A stretch of DNA of 64,000 nt from an uncultured Cytophagales bacterium. GTDB taxonomy: Bacteria > Bacteroidota > Bacteroidia > Cytophagales > Thermoflexibacteraceae. The position numbers were made by a program, and so were the translations under genes. The DNA lies in the NCBI GenBank assembly GCA_938039675.1, contig CALHUI010000017.1:27492-91491 (forward strand), in the 5' to 3' direction. This document shows, piece by piece, positions 55,001-63,861 of this stretch; the stretch's first letter is position 1, and every line of letters starts with the position of its first letter. Under the pieces are notes generated by a model. It was not told the DNA's origin. It saw nothing but the letters and a program-made list of their open reading frames with translations, and did not search any database.

Positions 55001-55180
55001 CTTTAACAGCCGTCTTAAAAGGAAAAATAATTGCTCATAATATTCATTTTGAGGCTTTTTAGGAATCATACAACCAAACAAGGTAATTTAGAACGATTTT
55101 AAATTTATCCCTGATAGCCATCAAGTTTCGGAGCATACCTATGTGACACATAAAATTGTTGTTGAAGTTATTTGTTATGG

Positions 55181-56239
55181 CTATTGCAAATAAATATCGC
55201 CAAATAGTTTGAGTTGGGCATCTTTCCCTATCACAATTAGCACATCTCCCTGACTGAGTCGGCGTGTTTCGGGAGGATTTACCTCAAAACCATTTGTAAT
55301 ATCTTTAAAACCAATCACTGCTGCGCCTGATGTGTTTTGTTTCAGTAACTGGCCAAGCGACATTCCTTTGTAGCTGTCTTTGAATCGCTCATAATGGAAC
55401 TCATCTACCCGCAACTTTTCTTCACCAATGCCATTCAACAGTTCCATAAATTGTACGGCTTCAGGCCTGATGAGAAGATTAGCCATGTACATACCTCCCA
55501 TAACGTCGGGCATTACGACATAATTAGCTCCCGCACGATACAGTTTGTTGGCAACTGTTTCGCCCGAAGCACGGGCAACAATTTTGATGGCCGGATTCAG
55601 CTCGCGTGCAGTTAGGGTTACATATACATTGCCTGCATCTTCGGTGAGTGAGGTTATAACGGCATTGGCTTTCTCTATGCCGGCCTGTTTTAGTATATCG
55701 TCTGCTGTTGCATCCCCTTCAATAAATGAGATTTTGGAAAGGTCAGGATATTTTTCCAATACTTTATTTTTTTCTCGCTCTATGATGAGAAAGTTGTGAA
55801 TATTATTGGCTTCCAAGTGTTCACAGACTTTTCTGCCATAACGTCCAAAACCACACACAATAATATGGTGATGCATTTCCCTGACATGTTGCTTTTGCAT
55901 AATATTCTTCAAAATGCTTTGTAGTTCGCCTTCAAACAGGTATCGTGTAAATATGGAAACGATGTAGGTTACTACCACCAAATTAGCAGCTATGAAGATA
56001 GAGGTAAAAATACGCCCCTCTAAACTCAACGGCCCTACTTCGTTCATGCCAACCGTTGAAATGACCATCATCGATAGAAAAAAGGCATCGGTGAAACTGC
56101 GTCCTTCTGTTAGCACATAGCCAACTGTACCGCATAAGACACAAAGCAGCAACAAAGCGCCGGCTTTCAGCAAGCGCTGAAACTGTGGATTCATTAATAA
56201 CCATAGCAGGTGCCTCAATATGGGATTGATTGTTTCCAT
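55181..56239 (-). CDS. RCK-domain potassium channel protein with unusual filter
   Basis: 352 aa. Two-helix pore module (LLLLCVLCGTVGYVLTEGRS, FFLSMMVISTVGMNEVGPLS, IFIAANLVVVTYIVSIFTRY), then an RCK domain with Rossmann motif HIIVCGFGRYGRKVCEHLEA and acidic FLIIEREKNKVLEKY, and a C-terminal TrkA_C domain (EVNPPETRRLSQGDVLIVIG). The filter reads TVGMNE rather than TVGYGD/E: the second Gly is Asn. Ligand-gated cation conduction is expected from the family; strict K+ selectivity is uncertain. Overlapping neighbours: none; a terminator separates it from the STAS gene. Confidence 0.88.
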   Translation of the reverse strand: METINPILRHLLWLLMNPQFQRLLKAGALLLLCVLCGTVGYVLTEGRSFTDAFFLSMMVISTVGMNEVGPLSLEGRIFTSIFIAANLVVVTYIVSIFTRYLFEGELQSILKNIMQKQHVREMHHHIIVCGFGRYGRKVCEHLEANNIHNFLIIEREKNKVLEKYPDLSKISFIEGDATADDILKQAGIEKANAVITSLTEDAGNVYVTLTARELNPAIKIVARASGETVANKLYRAGANYVVMPDVMGGMYMANLLIRPEAVQFMELLNGIGEEKLRVDEFHYERFKDSYKGMSLGQLLKQNTSGAAVIGFKDITNGFEVNPPETRRLSQGDVLIVIGKDAQLKLFGDIYLQ

Positions 56240-56252
56240 GACAGCTCAAAAA

Positions 56253-56284
56253 AACCCTAAGGATTCACTTTTATCCTTAGGGTT
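56253..56284 (-). terminator. Terminator of the STAS gene
   Basis: Perfect 12-bp arms AACCCTAAGGAT (56253-56264) and ATCCTTAGGGTT (56273-56284) with an 8-base loop. On the minus strand a run of seven T follows just before the channel gene. Confidence 0.82.
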
Positions 56285-56312
56285 CTGCATCAATATGATT
56301 GTAAGTTGGAAA

Positions 56313-56693
56313 TTATTCATCTTCCGCATTCAAATCCCGCTCAATTTGATTTAAAAATATGGCATCTACGCCTTCTGCAATCGTGGGTACAATGGTGAGT
56401 ACGTTGTCTAATTTGGAAATGCTAATCAGCTTCATCACATGGTCTGTTACGCCTGACAAAACCAGAATTCCCTCGGCTTCATTGGCTAAACGATTAGCTA
56501 CCAAAATGGCACTCAGCCCCGATGAATCTACGTACTTCACGGCTGTCATATCAATCAGCAGATTGATTGTTTCGTCTTCTTGGAAAAGCCTGACGATTTC
56601 TGCTTTCAGCTGTGGGGAGATGGTGGTTGCCAGTTTTTCTTCCTGAACGGTCAGTAAGGTATATCTATCAAATTTTTCAATGGTATGCTGCAT
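56313..56693 (-). CDS. STAS-domain protein (anti-sigma-factor-antagonist type)
   Basis: 126 aa, single STAS domain. The phosphorylatable Ser region is VKYVDSSGLSAILVANRLAN near residue 57 (DSSG). The rest follows SpoIIAA: RYTLLTVQEEKLATTISPQL, INLLIDMTAVKY and ILVLSGVTDHVMKLISISKL. The C-terminus is acidic (RDLNAEDE). Partner kinase/anti-sigma factor is not in the window. The gap to purC is 27 bases on the same strand. Confidence 0.92.
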   Translation of the reverse strand: MQHTIEKFDRYTLLTVQEEKLATTISPQLKAEIVRLFQEDETINLLIDMTAVKYVDSSGLSAILVANRLANEAEGILVLSGVTDHVMKLISISKLDNVLTIVPTIAEGVDAIFLNQIERDLNAEDE

Positions 56694-56720
56694 ACGTTTT
56701 TTGGTTTCCCGTAAAGATAT

Positions 56721-57659
56721 TCAGTCTTCCAAAAAATTTTGAATGGCAGACTGAATATCATTTGTGATATTAGCATAATCCTGCTTTTGGAAAGGCTGCC
56801 CTGTAATTTGTCCGAAAAGTTCGATGTATCTGTCGGAGATGGCAGCTACTCGTTCATCGTCCATTTCGGGAATTTGTTGTCCTTCTTTTCCCTGAAAACC
56901 GTTTGCCATGAGCCACTCGCGAACAAACTCTTTAGAAAGTTGCCGCTGCGATTCGCCTTTTGCCTGCCGTTCGGCATATCCTTCTGCGTAAAAGTAACGG
57001 GAGGAGTCGGGTGTATGTACCTCGTCAATAAGATAAATTTGCCCATTCCATTTGCCGAACTCATATTTGGTATCTACCAAAATAAGCCCTCGTGCGGCTG
57101 CCATTTCAGTGCCCCGTTTGTAAAGTGCCAATGTATATTTTTTAAGCATTGTATAATCTTCGGGGCTTACGATGCCTTGTGCAATAATTTCTGCTTCAGA
57201 AATATCTTGGTCATGTCCGGCTGCGGCTTTGGTGGTTGGCGTAATGATAGGCTGCGGGAAAGGGTCATTTTCGCGCATGCCTTCGGGCATAGCTTCGCCG
57301 CAAATAGTGCGCTTACCGGCCTTGTACTCGCGCCATGCATGGCCTGCCAAATAGCCGCGAATAACCATCTCTACCCGAAATGGTTCGCAGCGCTTCCCGA
57401 TGCTTACCTGCGGATGGGGAGTAGCTTCCAGCCAATTAGGCACAATGTCGGCGGTAGCGCGCAAAAAGTGTGCTGCAATTTGATTGAGCACCTGCCCTTT
57501 GTAGGGAATGGCACGGGGCAGTACTACGTCAAACGCAGAAATGCGGTCAGAGACTACCACTGCCAGCCTGTTGCCAAAAAAATACACATCGCGCACTTTG
57601 CCGCGATAGAAGCCCATTTGTGCGGGAAATTGAAAATCGGTTTGTTTGAGCGCCTGCAT
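56721..57659 (-). CDS. purC: SAICAR synthase
   Basis: 312 aa from ATG 57659 ([20 protein letters not shown]); the in-frame TTG two codons earlier is less likely. Landmarks: [80 protein letters not shown] and [16 protein letters not shown]. The length matches the longer, yeast-type PurC common in Bacteroidota. It ligates aspartate to CAIR in purine synthesis. Confidence 0.96.
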   Translation of the reverse strand: MQALKQTDFQFPAQMGFYRGKVRDVYFFGNRLAVVVSDRISAFDVVLPRAIPYKGQVLNQIAAHFLRATADIVPNWLEATPHPQVSIGKRCEPFRVEMVIRGYLAGHAWREYKAGKRTICGEAMPEGMRENDPFPQPIITPTTKAAAGHDQDISEAEIIAQGIVSPEDYTMLKKYTLALYKRGTEMAAARGLILVDTKYEFGKWNGQIYLIDEVHTPDSSRYFYAEGYAERQAKGESQRQLSKEFVREWLMANGFQGKEGQQIPEMDDERVAAISDRYIELFGQITGQPFQKQDYANITNDIQSAIQNFLED

Positions 57660-57685
57660 GAGCAATTGGAATTTCGGATTGCGGA

Positions 57686-57792
57686 TTGCGAATTTCGGAT
57701 TTTATGTTCCCAAATCCCAAAGTCCGACGTTTTTTATTAAGTGGCAAATTTCGGATTTTATATGCCTAAATCCCAAGTCCGACATCCGAAAT
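57686..57792. repeat. Two-copy intergenic direct repeat between purC and the membrane-protein gene
   Basis: A 37-38-base unit, beginning AATTTCGGATTTTAT and ending AAGTCCGAC, occurs at 57691-57728 and 57747-57783, period 56, about 85-90 percent identical by eye. Short related pieces (TTGCGGATTGCG before it and ATCCGAAATCC after it) extend the array. Similar fragments lie at 26691-26706 and near 20275-20310. It resembles dispersed intergenic repeat families and has no CRISPR-like spacing or cas genes. Confidence 0.55.
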
Positions 57793-57803
57793 CCGCCGTT
57801 TGA

Positions 57804-58154
57804 TTACTTCATCAACTTGCGCAACAATGCGCCCGTAAGAGCGGCGAAACCGCTCAGCAAGCCGCCAATAAGTCCGGTAACAAGAGACAGAACCGGTGCA
57901 TTGGGCAAAGAAAACAGAGTGGCAACCTTCGCACCTAAAATAGAGTCGGTCATTTGGTCAAGCCATGCAGCATAGCCGCCCCACAATAGCCCTACGCCCA
58001 GCAATCCCATGGTAAATGCCTGAGAGGGCTTCTGTCCGAAAATTAATCCGAAAACCAAAGATACGGCAGCTACCACATAAACTGCATTGCCGGGCAATAA
58101 TATCTGAAAAACGGCGCAAACTACGGAAAGCGTAATTATCTGAATCAAAAACAT
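57804..58154 (-). CDS. Small membrane protein of unknown function
   Basis: 116 aa, about four hydrophobic segments: FLIQIITLSVVCAVFQILLP, VYVVAAVSLVFGLIFGQ, FTMGLLGVGLLWGGYAAWL and VLSLVTGLIGGLLSGFAALT with a basic C-terminus (LLRKLMK). It lies 18 bases after the penicillin acylase stop and is likely cotranscribed. No recognised family; small Gly/Ala/Leu-rich membrane proteins of this kind are common in Bacteroidota. Confidence 0.75.
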   Translation of the reverse strand: MFLIQIITLSVVCAVFQILLPGNAVYVVAAVSLVFGLIFGQKPSQAFTMGLLGVGLLWGGYAAWLDQMTDSILGAKVATLFSLPNAPVLSLVTGLIGGLLSGFAALTGALLRKLMK

Positions 58155-58172
58155 GGGTGGTGCAGAATAGAT

Positions 58173-60602
58173 TTAGTTAGAAAAAGTTTGACGCAGGAGG
58201 ATATTTTTTGCCGTTTGTGTCGGGCTTTGCATAAACAACAGCTCATAATGCTTGCCATCGCGCCATGTGTCCATCATATCGGCATAATAAGGACTGCCCG
58301 GGTTGCCCGACTGTCCACCGGGATATACGCCCCATCCTTTGACACCCTTTTTGTCCAATTCTACCACCATGCGCCAGGAAGGGCCGTGCCGTTCGCTGGT
58401 TGCATTGACGATATTGTGATTGCCGCCATTGCGCACATTGTTCACGCTGAAAGGTGCCAGCCGCGCCAAATGCTGCACAGAAGTTGATTTGTAGTCTGCC
58501 CAAAGCGGCATTTTGTTGTCATTTGCTTTTTTCCAATTATTGACACTATCCACACCTTGCAGAAAGGCTTTGGTAATAATTTCCTTTGCACTTTCCACAT
58601 CGGGCGTGTTTTTATTGTCAAACATCGGATGTTGGGGCTTGGTTTTCAGCAGTTTAATGGTAGTAAATGCATCGGGGCGGTTATAGGGTATTTCTTTGCC
58701 CAGCAATTCATCCCAAACCAAGGGGAAAAGTTTATCCCACCAGGCCTCGTAGTAGCTTGGGGCTTCTACATCGGCATGATTGTAAAAATCCCATTTTTTT
58801 AATAGCTGGTAGGCCGACTTTTGCTGTGCATTGAGGCTGTTCTCATCTACTTGCGCCAAAAAGTAAGGCAAACTCTCGGCAGCTTTCAGGTTGAAATTGT
58901 CATTTTGCATGTCCATCATCATCTGCGGAGTAATGTCTTTCATGGAATCTAACAGATGATTGATGCGCCTGTTGCGGTAATACTCAAAGTTATTGGCATG
59001 AACATAATACGGATACAGCGTGTCTGACGGGTGCTGATTGGCAGAGCTTACATAGCCGCGCTGCGGATTGAGGACATGTACATTCTGTTCATCGGGAATG
59101 TATCCTTGCCAAGCGGAGGCAGTTGTAGTGCCGTCTAAAATGAACTTACCCTGCTCGCGCCATTTGAGGGGATACTTGCCCTGAATATGCATGGCTATAT
59201 CGCCATTGGTGGCTGCAAAGGCAAAATTTTGAGCCGGACAGTCATAGTAAGTTAAAGCGTGCACATAGTCTTGATAGCTTTTTGCGCGGTTCAGGTAGTA
59301 AAATGTCAGCAGTTCCAGCGAGGGGTCGTGGGCAATCCATCGCATGGCAAGGTCGGAATGTTGCTTGTCCTGATGAAAGGTTTCATCGTAGGCAACCGGC
59401 CCCCAGTGGGTGTAAACCACTGTATCGTAGTAGGTTTTGTCGCCGCGCACTTTAATTTCCTCAATGCGCTTGGTGGTTTTTTCCCATTTACCGTCCAAGA
59501 AATATTCATTGCGCGAATCGTCTTTGTACTGAATGGCATATAAATCCACTAAGTCGCGCTGTGCATTGGTTACACCCCAGGCTACATCATTATTGAAACC
59601 GATAATGATATTTGGCGCTCCCGGAAGCGTTACGCCGTATACATTGACACCCGGAGCAACTAATTGCATTTCATACCAAATAGAAGGCAAACTGAGCGAC
59701 AGGTGCGGGTCATCGCAAAGGATAGGATTCCCCGAAGCTGTTTTGCTGCCTGCCACAGCCCAATTATTGCTTCCTACACCCGGCTCGGTTTTGGGCATAG
59801 GGGTAACATGGTAAAATTTATCGGAGAATTGCACATTGGGCGTATTTATTTTCAACGGTTCAAACTTCCACTTGCCATCGGTAGGCACAATGGGTACTTG
59901 CTCGGGGTGATAATCGGGGAAGAGCAAGTCAAACGTTTCACGCCCTAATAATTTGAGTGCATTTGTGTTTTCAATAGCATCATCTCCCGAAGCCAGCGTA
60001 TTGGCCATGTATTTCAGCAGCAAGGCTGTTTTTACAGGCTGCCACTCTTCGGGTCGGTAATCAAGCAGTTTGTACTCTACCGGCAAATCTTTGATGCTCA
60101 GGCTATTGATATATGCATTTACACCTGCGGCATAGTTAGTCAGCATCATTTTTGCCAAAGGGATAGTATCCATTTGGCGAATAGCGCGTTCTGCTCCGTA
60201 CATCATACCCTTGCGGCGGTTGCCACGGTCAAAGTCCACAGCAGCCTTCCCTACGATTTCGGATACGCGCCCCGCAGCGGCATGGGTTTGAAATTCCATT
60301 TGCCAAAGGCGATGTTGAGCGGTTACATAGCCCTGCATAAAATACAGGTCTTCTTCGTTCTCGGCGAAAATATGCGGTACTAAGCGGTCGTCATAAATCA
60401 CTTGTACGTTGCCTTTCAAACCTTCCATTTTGACATCGGTAGGGGCACTTTGCACATGGTCTTTGTTCTGTGCATTTTGCCAGAAACCGTCAAAAGGATT
60501 TAAGAACTTGCCCAAAGGAGGGACTTGTCCAAACTTACTGTTCAGGGCAAAAGTGAGTGCTGCCGTTACGGCCAGCGAAAGCAGTAGTTTAATGTATTTC
60601 AT
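58173..60602 (-). CDS. Penicillin acylase family protein
   Basis: 809 aa. N-terminal signal or anchor (IKLLLSLAVTAALTFALNSK). The alpha-chain region has VQVIYDDRLVPHIFAENEED and YFMQGYVTAQHRLWQMEFQT with AAAGRVSEIVG. The autocatalytic nucleophile Ser follows Gly in PGVGSNNWAVAGSKTASGNP near residue 270; the cut would give the N-terminal Ser of the beta chain. Further family motifs are CDDPHLSLSLPSIWYEMQLV and IIIGFNNDVAWGVTNAQRDL. Periplasmic Ntn-hydrolase that cleaves amides such as acyl-homoserine lactones or beta-lactam side chains; the substrate here is unknown. Confidence 0.93.
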   Translation of the reverse strand: MKYIKLLLSLAVTAALTFALNSKFGQVPPLGKFLNPFDGFWQNAQNKDHVQSAPTDVKMEGLKGNVQVIYDDRLVPHIFAENEEDLYFMQGYVTAQHRLWQMEFQTHAAAGRVSEIVGKAAVDFDRGNRRKGMMYGAERAIRQMDTIPLAKMMLTNYAAGVNAYINSLSIKDLPVEYKLLDYRPEEWQPVKTALLLKYMANTLASGDDAIENTNALKLLGRETFDLLFPDYHPEQVPIVPTDGKWKFEPLKINTPNVQFSDKFYHVTPMPKTEPGVGSNNWAVAGSKTASGNPILCDDPHLSLSLPSIWYEMQLVAPGVNVYGVTLPGAPNIIIGFNNDVAWGVTNAQRDLVDLYAIQYKDDSRNEYFLDGKWEKTTKRIEEIKVRGDKTYYDTVVYTHWGPVAYDETFHQDKQHSDLAMRWIAHDPSLELLTFYYLNRAKSYQDYVHALTYYDCPAQNFAFAATNGDIAMHIQGKYPLKWREQGKFILDGTTTASAWQGYIPDEQNVHVLNPQRGYVSSANQHPSDTLYPYYVHANNFEYYRNRRINHLLDSMKDITPQMMMDMQNDNFNLKAAESLPYFLAQVDENSLNAQQKSAYQLLKKWDFYNHADVEAPSYYEAWWDKLFPLVWDELLGKEIPYNRPDAFTTIKLLKTKPQHPMFDNKNTPDVESAKEIITKAFLQGVDSVNNWKKANDNKMPLWADYKSTSVQHLARLAPFSVNNVRNGGNHNIVNATSERHGPSWRMVVELDKKGVKGWGVYPGGQSGNPGSPYYADMMDTWRDGKHYELLFMQSPTQTAKNILLRQTFSN

Positions 60603-60644
60603 ATTTACGGTCGGTTAATACCGAGTTGGAGATGATTGAAAATA

Positions 60645-60681
60645 CAACATCCGAAGGGTTTTAGAAACCCTTCGGATGTTG
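60645..60681 (-). terminator. Terminator of the cyclophilin gene
   Basis: Perfect 17-bp arms CAACATCCGAAGGGTTT (60645-60661) and AAACCCTTCGGATGTTG (60665-60681) with a 3-base loop, followed on the minus strand by TATTTTC. The U-run is short but the stem is very strong. It separates the cyclophilin gene from penicillin acylase. Confidence 0.7.
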
Positions 60682-60686
60682 CAGTA

Positions 60687-61127
60687 CTATGCTTCTTCGT
60701 GGATTACGATTTTGTCCATTTTATCACCCGGCTTGATTTTAGGGATGATATACAGACCTTCCACCACTTTGCCAAAAACAGTATGGTTGCGGTCTAAGTG
60801 CTTCGTATTTTCGCGATTGTGGCAAATAAAGAACTGAGAACCGCCTGTATTACGGCCTGCATGTGCCATAGAAAGCACGCCTGTATCGTGATACTGATTG
60901 TCTCCGTCCAGTTCGCAAGGGATTTTGTAGCCGGGTCCGCCGTTGCCAATGCCGTTGGGGCATCCGCCTTGTGTAACAAAGCCGGGAATGACGCGGTGAA
61001 AGGTAAGCCCGTCGTAGAAACCTGATTTTGCCAGTTTTACAAAGTTAGCTACCGTTCTGGGGGCATCCTTTTCAAAGAATTTCACCTTCATCACACCGTA
61101 TTTGGTATGGATTTCTGCTGTTTTCAT
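60687..61127 (-). CDS. Peptidylprolyl isomerase, cyclophilin type
   Basis: 146 aa without signal peptide, so cytoplasmic. Cyclophilin core: [20 protein letters not shown] then [40 protein letters not shown] and [20 protein letters not shown]. The Arg of FHRVIPGF and the Gln/Phe of GSQFFI are the catalytic positions. It speeds proline isomerisation. The gap to the upstream M14 gene is 27 bases. Confidence 0.95.
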   Translation of the reverse strand: MKTAEIHTKYGVMKVKFFEKDAPRTVANFVKLAKSGFYDGLTFHRVIPGFVTQGGCPNGIGNGGPGYKIPCELDGDNQYHDTGVLSMAHAGRNTGGSQFFICHNRENTKHLDRNHTVFGKVVEGLYIIPKIKPGDKMDKIVIHEEA

Positions 61128-61154
61128 GGAATAAATAAAATGATTGCCGCAAAA

Positions 61155-63752
61155 TTAGTCTTCTTCTTCACCAAAGGAACTAAATGAGGTGCGAATCAGG
61201 TTGCCGAAGAACACACTGTTCATGAACAACTTGGTGCCACCATACCAGAAAGCACGGAAATTAGGGCTTTCCGTCATGCTGATAACCCTGCCTCTGCCTT
61301 GTGCACTCACATGAACAGCACCGCTGTTTTTAATCTGCTCATAGTTTTGCTTAGAGATATAACCGCTTTGGAGCGGATTCGCCGTGTAGTTGAGTGGGCT
61401 TACTGCCGAATTGTTGCCGCGTTTCAAAAACAGTTTGTTGTTTTTGAATATACTGATGGAAGCATTGCGGTAGCCGTAGGCCAACGGATGGGTCAAGTCC
61501 AGGTGGGTTTCAAAAATGCTGCCGCCGATTTGCTGTGCACCGGCCAAACTTTCCAAACCTGCATAAGGCACATTTACCTGTGCAGAGTCGCGTTTTTCCT
61601 GCTTGAACGAAGCATCGGTAAAGCCGTTGCGGGCTGCCCATGCAACTGCATCTTCAATGGCGATGAGCGTTCCGCCACCTTGTACCCAGCTTTTCAGGCG
61701 GTTTTGCATTGCCTGCCCCATATCGGAATAGCTGCCGTTAGCCATGATGATGGTATTGTAGCGGTCAAGATTGGCACGTGAGGCATCGCGGAGGTCTACC
61801 ACAGAAACAGGTATACGAAATCGATTATCAAACAAATGCCAGATTTCGCCCACATCGTAGCTGTTGGTACCCTGCCCGGCAAAAACCAGCACCGAAGGTT
61901 TGCGTACTTTTTGGAAATAGCGCCCGCCCAAATCAGGGCCTGCGTCTACCAATCCCGTATTGACAGCAAAAATCGTTATACCTGTTTGCTCAGCAATATT
62001 TTTCAGCAGTTCGTGTGTCATTTGAGAATTAGCACCCGCCATCACCATTATTGTACCCGTATTAAATTTACGCTTAGTCCCATTGGCTAGTGTTATCTCA
62101 AACGGTTGTGCAGCTACTCGTGCTGTTATGTTCCTGTTCAAAATATCATACAGTGCCTTAGGCGCATAGTATTCATCGTATTCAAAAATATAGGCGTAGC
62201 TGCTCACGCCGCCAACCATTTCACCTTTGGGCATTTGGGGCATTCCTTCAATTTTATTGCCCAGCAAAGCAGTTACAGGGGTTTGTAGTTCGGCATAAGG
62301 CAACCCGAACGCAAGTGGCATTGTCCAAGTGGTAACATCGTAGAACAGGCTGTCTTTGTAATAGTTACCTAATGTCTTTTCAAAAATAGCACGCACCAAA
62401 CGGTATTGAGGTTGTGCAGTTGGTACTACATAGCTCGTGGCAGGGGAGAACGTGATACCGCCGGCTTGCACACTGGTTTTCAGTTCATAAACTTCTATCT
62501 GATGTCGGCGTAATAATTCCACAAAATGATAGTTGCGACCTTTGTCGTAAGCATCGCCAAACACATAGCCTTTAACGGCTGAAGCGTTTGCATCGCGGAT
62601 GGCCGACTGATAGAAGTCGCGCTGCATTTTCAGCAAATCTAACCGCAAGTCATAAGATGCCTGCCAAGTGGAAAAACAAGTCGCCAACTGGTTGCGAATA
62701 GTAAACGGATAGGTTACAATACCGTTTTCACTCTCTTGTGCATGTCCGCGAGAACTTGCCTGCTCAAACAAGATACCCACTGCCCCATTACCATCGGGGT
62801 AGGTTGAGCCTTTGCCGTAATAGAAATCGTCAAAACCTTCACGGGTGTAGTAAAGCGATTGAATGCGGTTCATAAACGCCGCATGGTAGCGACTAAATCT
62901 CACTGTCAGTTCCTGATTGACAGGCGGTGTAATAGGGTTGGTTCTTGCCGACTCACCAGGCATGAAGAAGTAAGTGGCATTAGTTCCCATTTCGTGCTGG
63001 TCGGCTAATACGTTGGGCTTCCACTCGTGATATTTTACCAAACGATTACGGCTTTCTACGTGTTGTGCAGGCAGCCAGTCGCGGTTCAGGTCAAACCAGT
63101 AATGGTTCGTTCTGGCACCGGGCCAATTTTCGTTAAATTCCCGTGCAGCTGCATCCGATACGGTAGTGCCAATGCTTTTGTGCATATTCACCCAAGTAGA
63201 AAAGCGGTTCATGCCGTCAGGATTTTGGCAAGGCTCCATCACAATGATGGTCTTATCGAGCATTTCCTCCACTCGGGCGTTTTGTGCTGCTGCCAAGTGG
63301 TAGGCCATTAGCACCATTGCTCCTACGCCGCTCTGTTCGTTGCCATGAATAGTTGCAGCCATCCAAACCACCACAGGCATACTTTCCAGATTCAGAGCAG
63401 CCGATTTTGCAGGGTCGGTGAGTTGCAGATGCTGCTGGCGGAGACTCTCCATGTTGCCCTGATTTTTGGCAGATGAAATAATAACCAATAGCTGCGAACG
63501 ACCTTCATACGTGCGTCCGAACTCTTCTACTTTGATGCGGTCGGAGGCTGCTGCCAATGCGCGAAAATAATAAACCAGTTTATCGTGAGTCATATGCCAC
63601 TCGCCCAACTTATGCCCCATTACCGACTCTGGCGTTGGTATTGCCGAATTGTATTTAACCGAATCAGGCAGATAATAGGATAGTTCCTGTGCCTGCACAT
63701 GTCCAATGCTGACCACCAATGCGAACAAAATGCCATAGAAAAATTGCTTCAT
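61155..63752 (-). CDS. M14-family zinc carboxypeptidase, secreted
   Basis: 865 aa from ATG 63752 (MKQFFYGILFALVVSIGHVQ, a signal peptide ending AQA-type). Zinc ligands: His and Glu in VWMAATIHGNEQSGVGAMVL, and a distal His in KPNVLADQHEMGTNATYFFM after FDLNRDWLPAQHVESRNRLV. A catalytic Glu is likely in GAVGILFEQASSRGHAQESE. After about residue 350 a long region holds a glutamine-amidotransferase-like fold (PSVLVFAGQGTNSYDVGEIW then FRIPVSVVDLRDASRANLDR). It is probably periplasmic or exported, and the substrate is unknown. The C-terminus ends in GEEED with no sorting domain. Confidence 0.92.
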   Translation of the reverse strand: MKQFFYGILFALVVSIGHVQAQELSYYLPDSVKYNSAIPTPESVMGHKLGEWHMTHDKLVYYFRALAAASDRIKVEEFGRTYEGRSQLLVIISSAKNQGNMESLRQQHLQLTDPAKSAALNLESMPVVVWMAATIHGNEQSGVGAMVLMAYHLAAAQNARVEEMLDKTIIVMEPCQNPDGMNRFSTWVNMHKSIGTTVSDAAAREFNENWPGARTNHYWFDLNRDWLPAQHVESRNRLVKYHEWKPNVLADQHEMGTNATYFFMPGESARTNPITPPVNQELTVRFSRYHAAFMNRIQSLYYTREGFDDFYYGKGSTYPDGNGAVGILFEQASSRGHAQESENGIVTYPFTIRNQLATCFSTWQASYDLRLDLLKMQRDFYQSAIRDANASAVKGYVFGDAYDKGRNYHFVELLRRHQIEVYELKTSVQAGGITFSPATSYVVPTAQPQYRLVRAIFEKTLGNYYKDSLFYDVTTWTMPLAFGLPYAELQTPVTALLGNKIEGMPQMPKGEMVGGVSSYAYIFEYDEYYAPKALYDILNRNITARVAAQPFEITLANGTKRKFNTGTIMVMAGANSQMTHELLKNIAEQTGITIFAVNTGLVDAGPDLGGRYFQKVRKPSVLVFAGQGTNSYDVGEIWHLFDNRFRIPVSVVDLRDASRANLDRYNTIIMANGSYSDMGQAMQNRLKSWVQGGGTLIAIEDAVAWAARNGFTDASFKQEKRDSAQVNVPYAGLESLAGAQQIGGSIFETHLDLTHPLAYGYRNASISIFKNNKLFLKRGNNSAVSPLNYTANPLQSGYISKQNYEQIKNSGAVHVSAQGRGRVISMTESPNFRAFWYGGTKLFMNSVFFGNLIRTSFSSFGEEED

Positions 63753-63861
63753 ATGTACTGACAACAAAAGGTGAATAAATTTAAAACCTCAATTTAGCCG
63801 CTTGCTATATAAATCGCAATTTTTCAGCTGAAATGAGGCGAAAACCGTATTTTTAAGCTAT

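Noticed and set aside
56739..57740. 333-codon plus-strand frame opposite purC
   Set aside because: purC is clearly coding on the minus strand; the antisense frame has no recognisable domain.
57686..57792. CRISPR array
   Set aside because: Only two imperfect repeats, spacers unlike real spacers and no cas genes.
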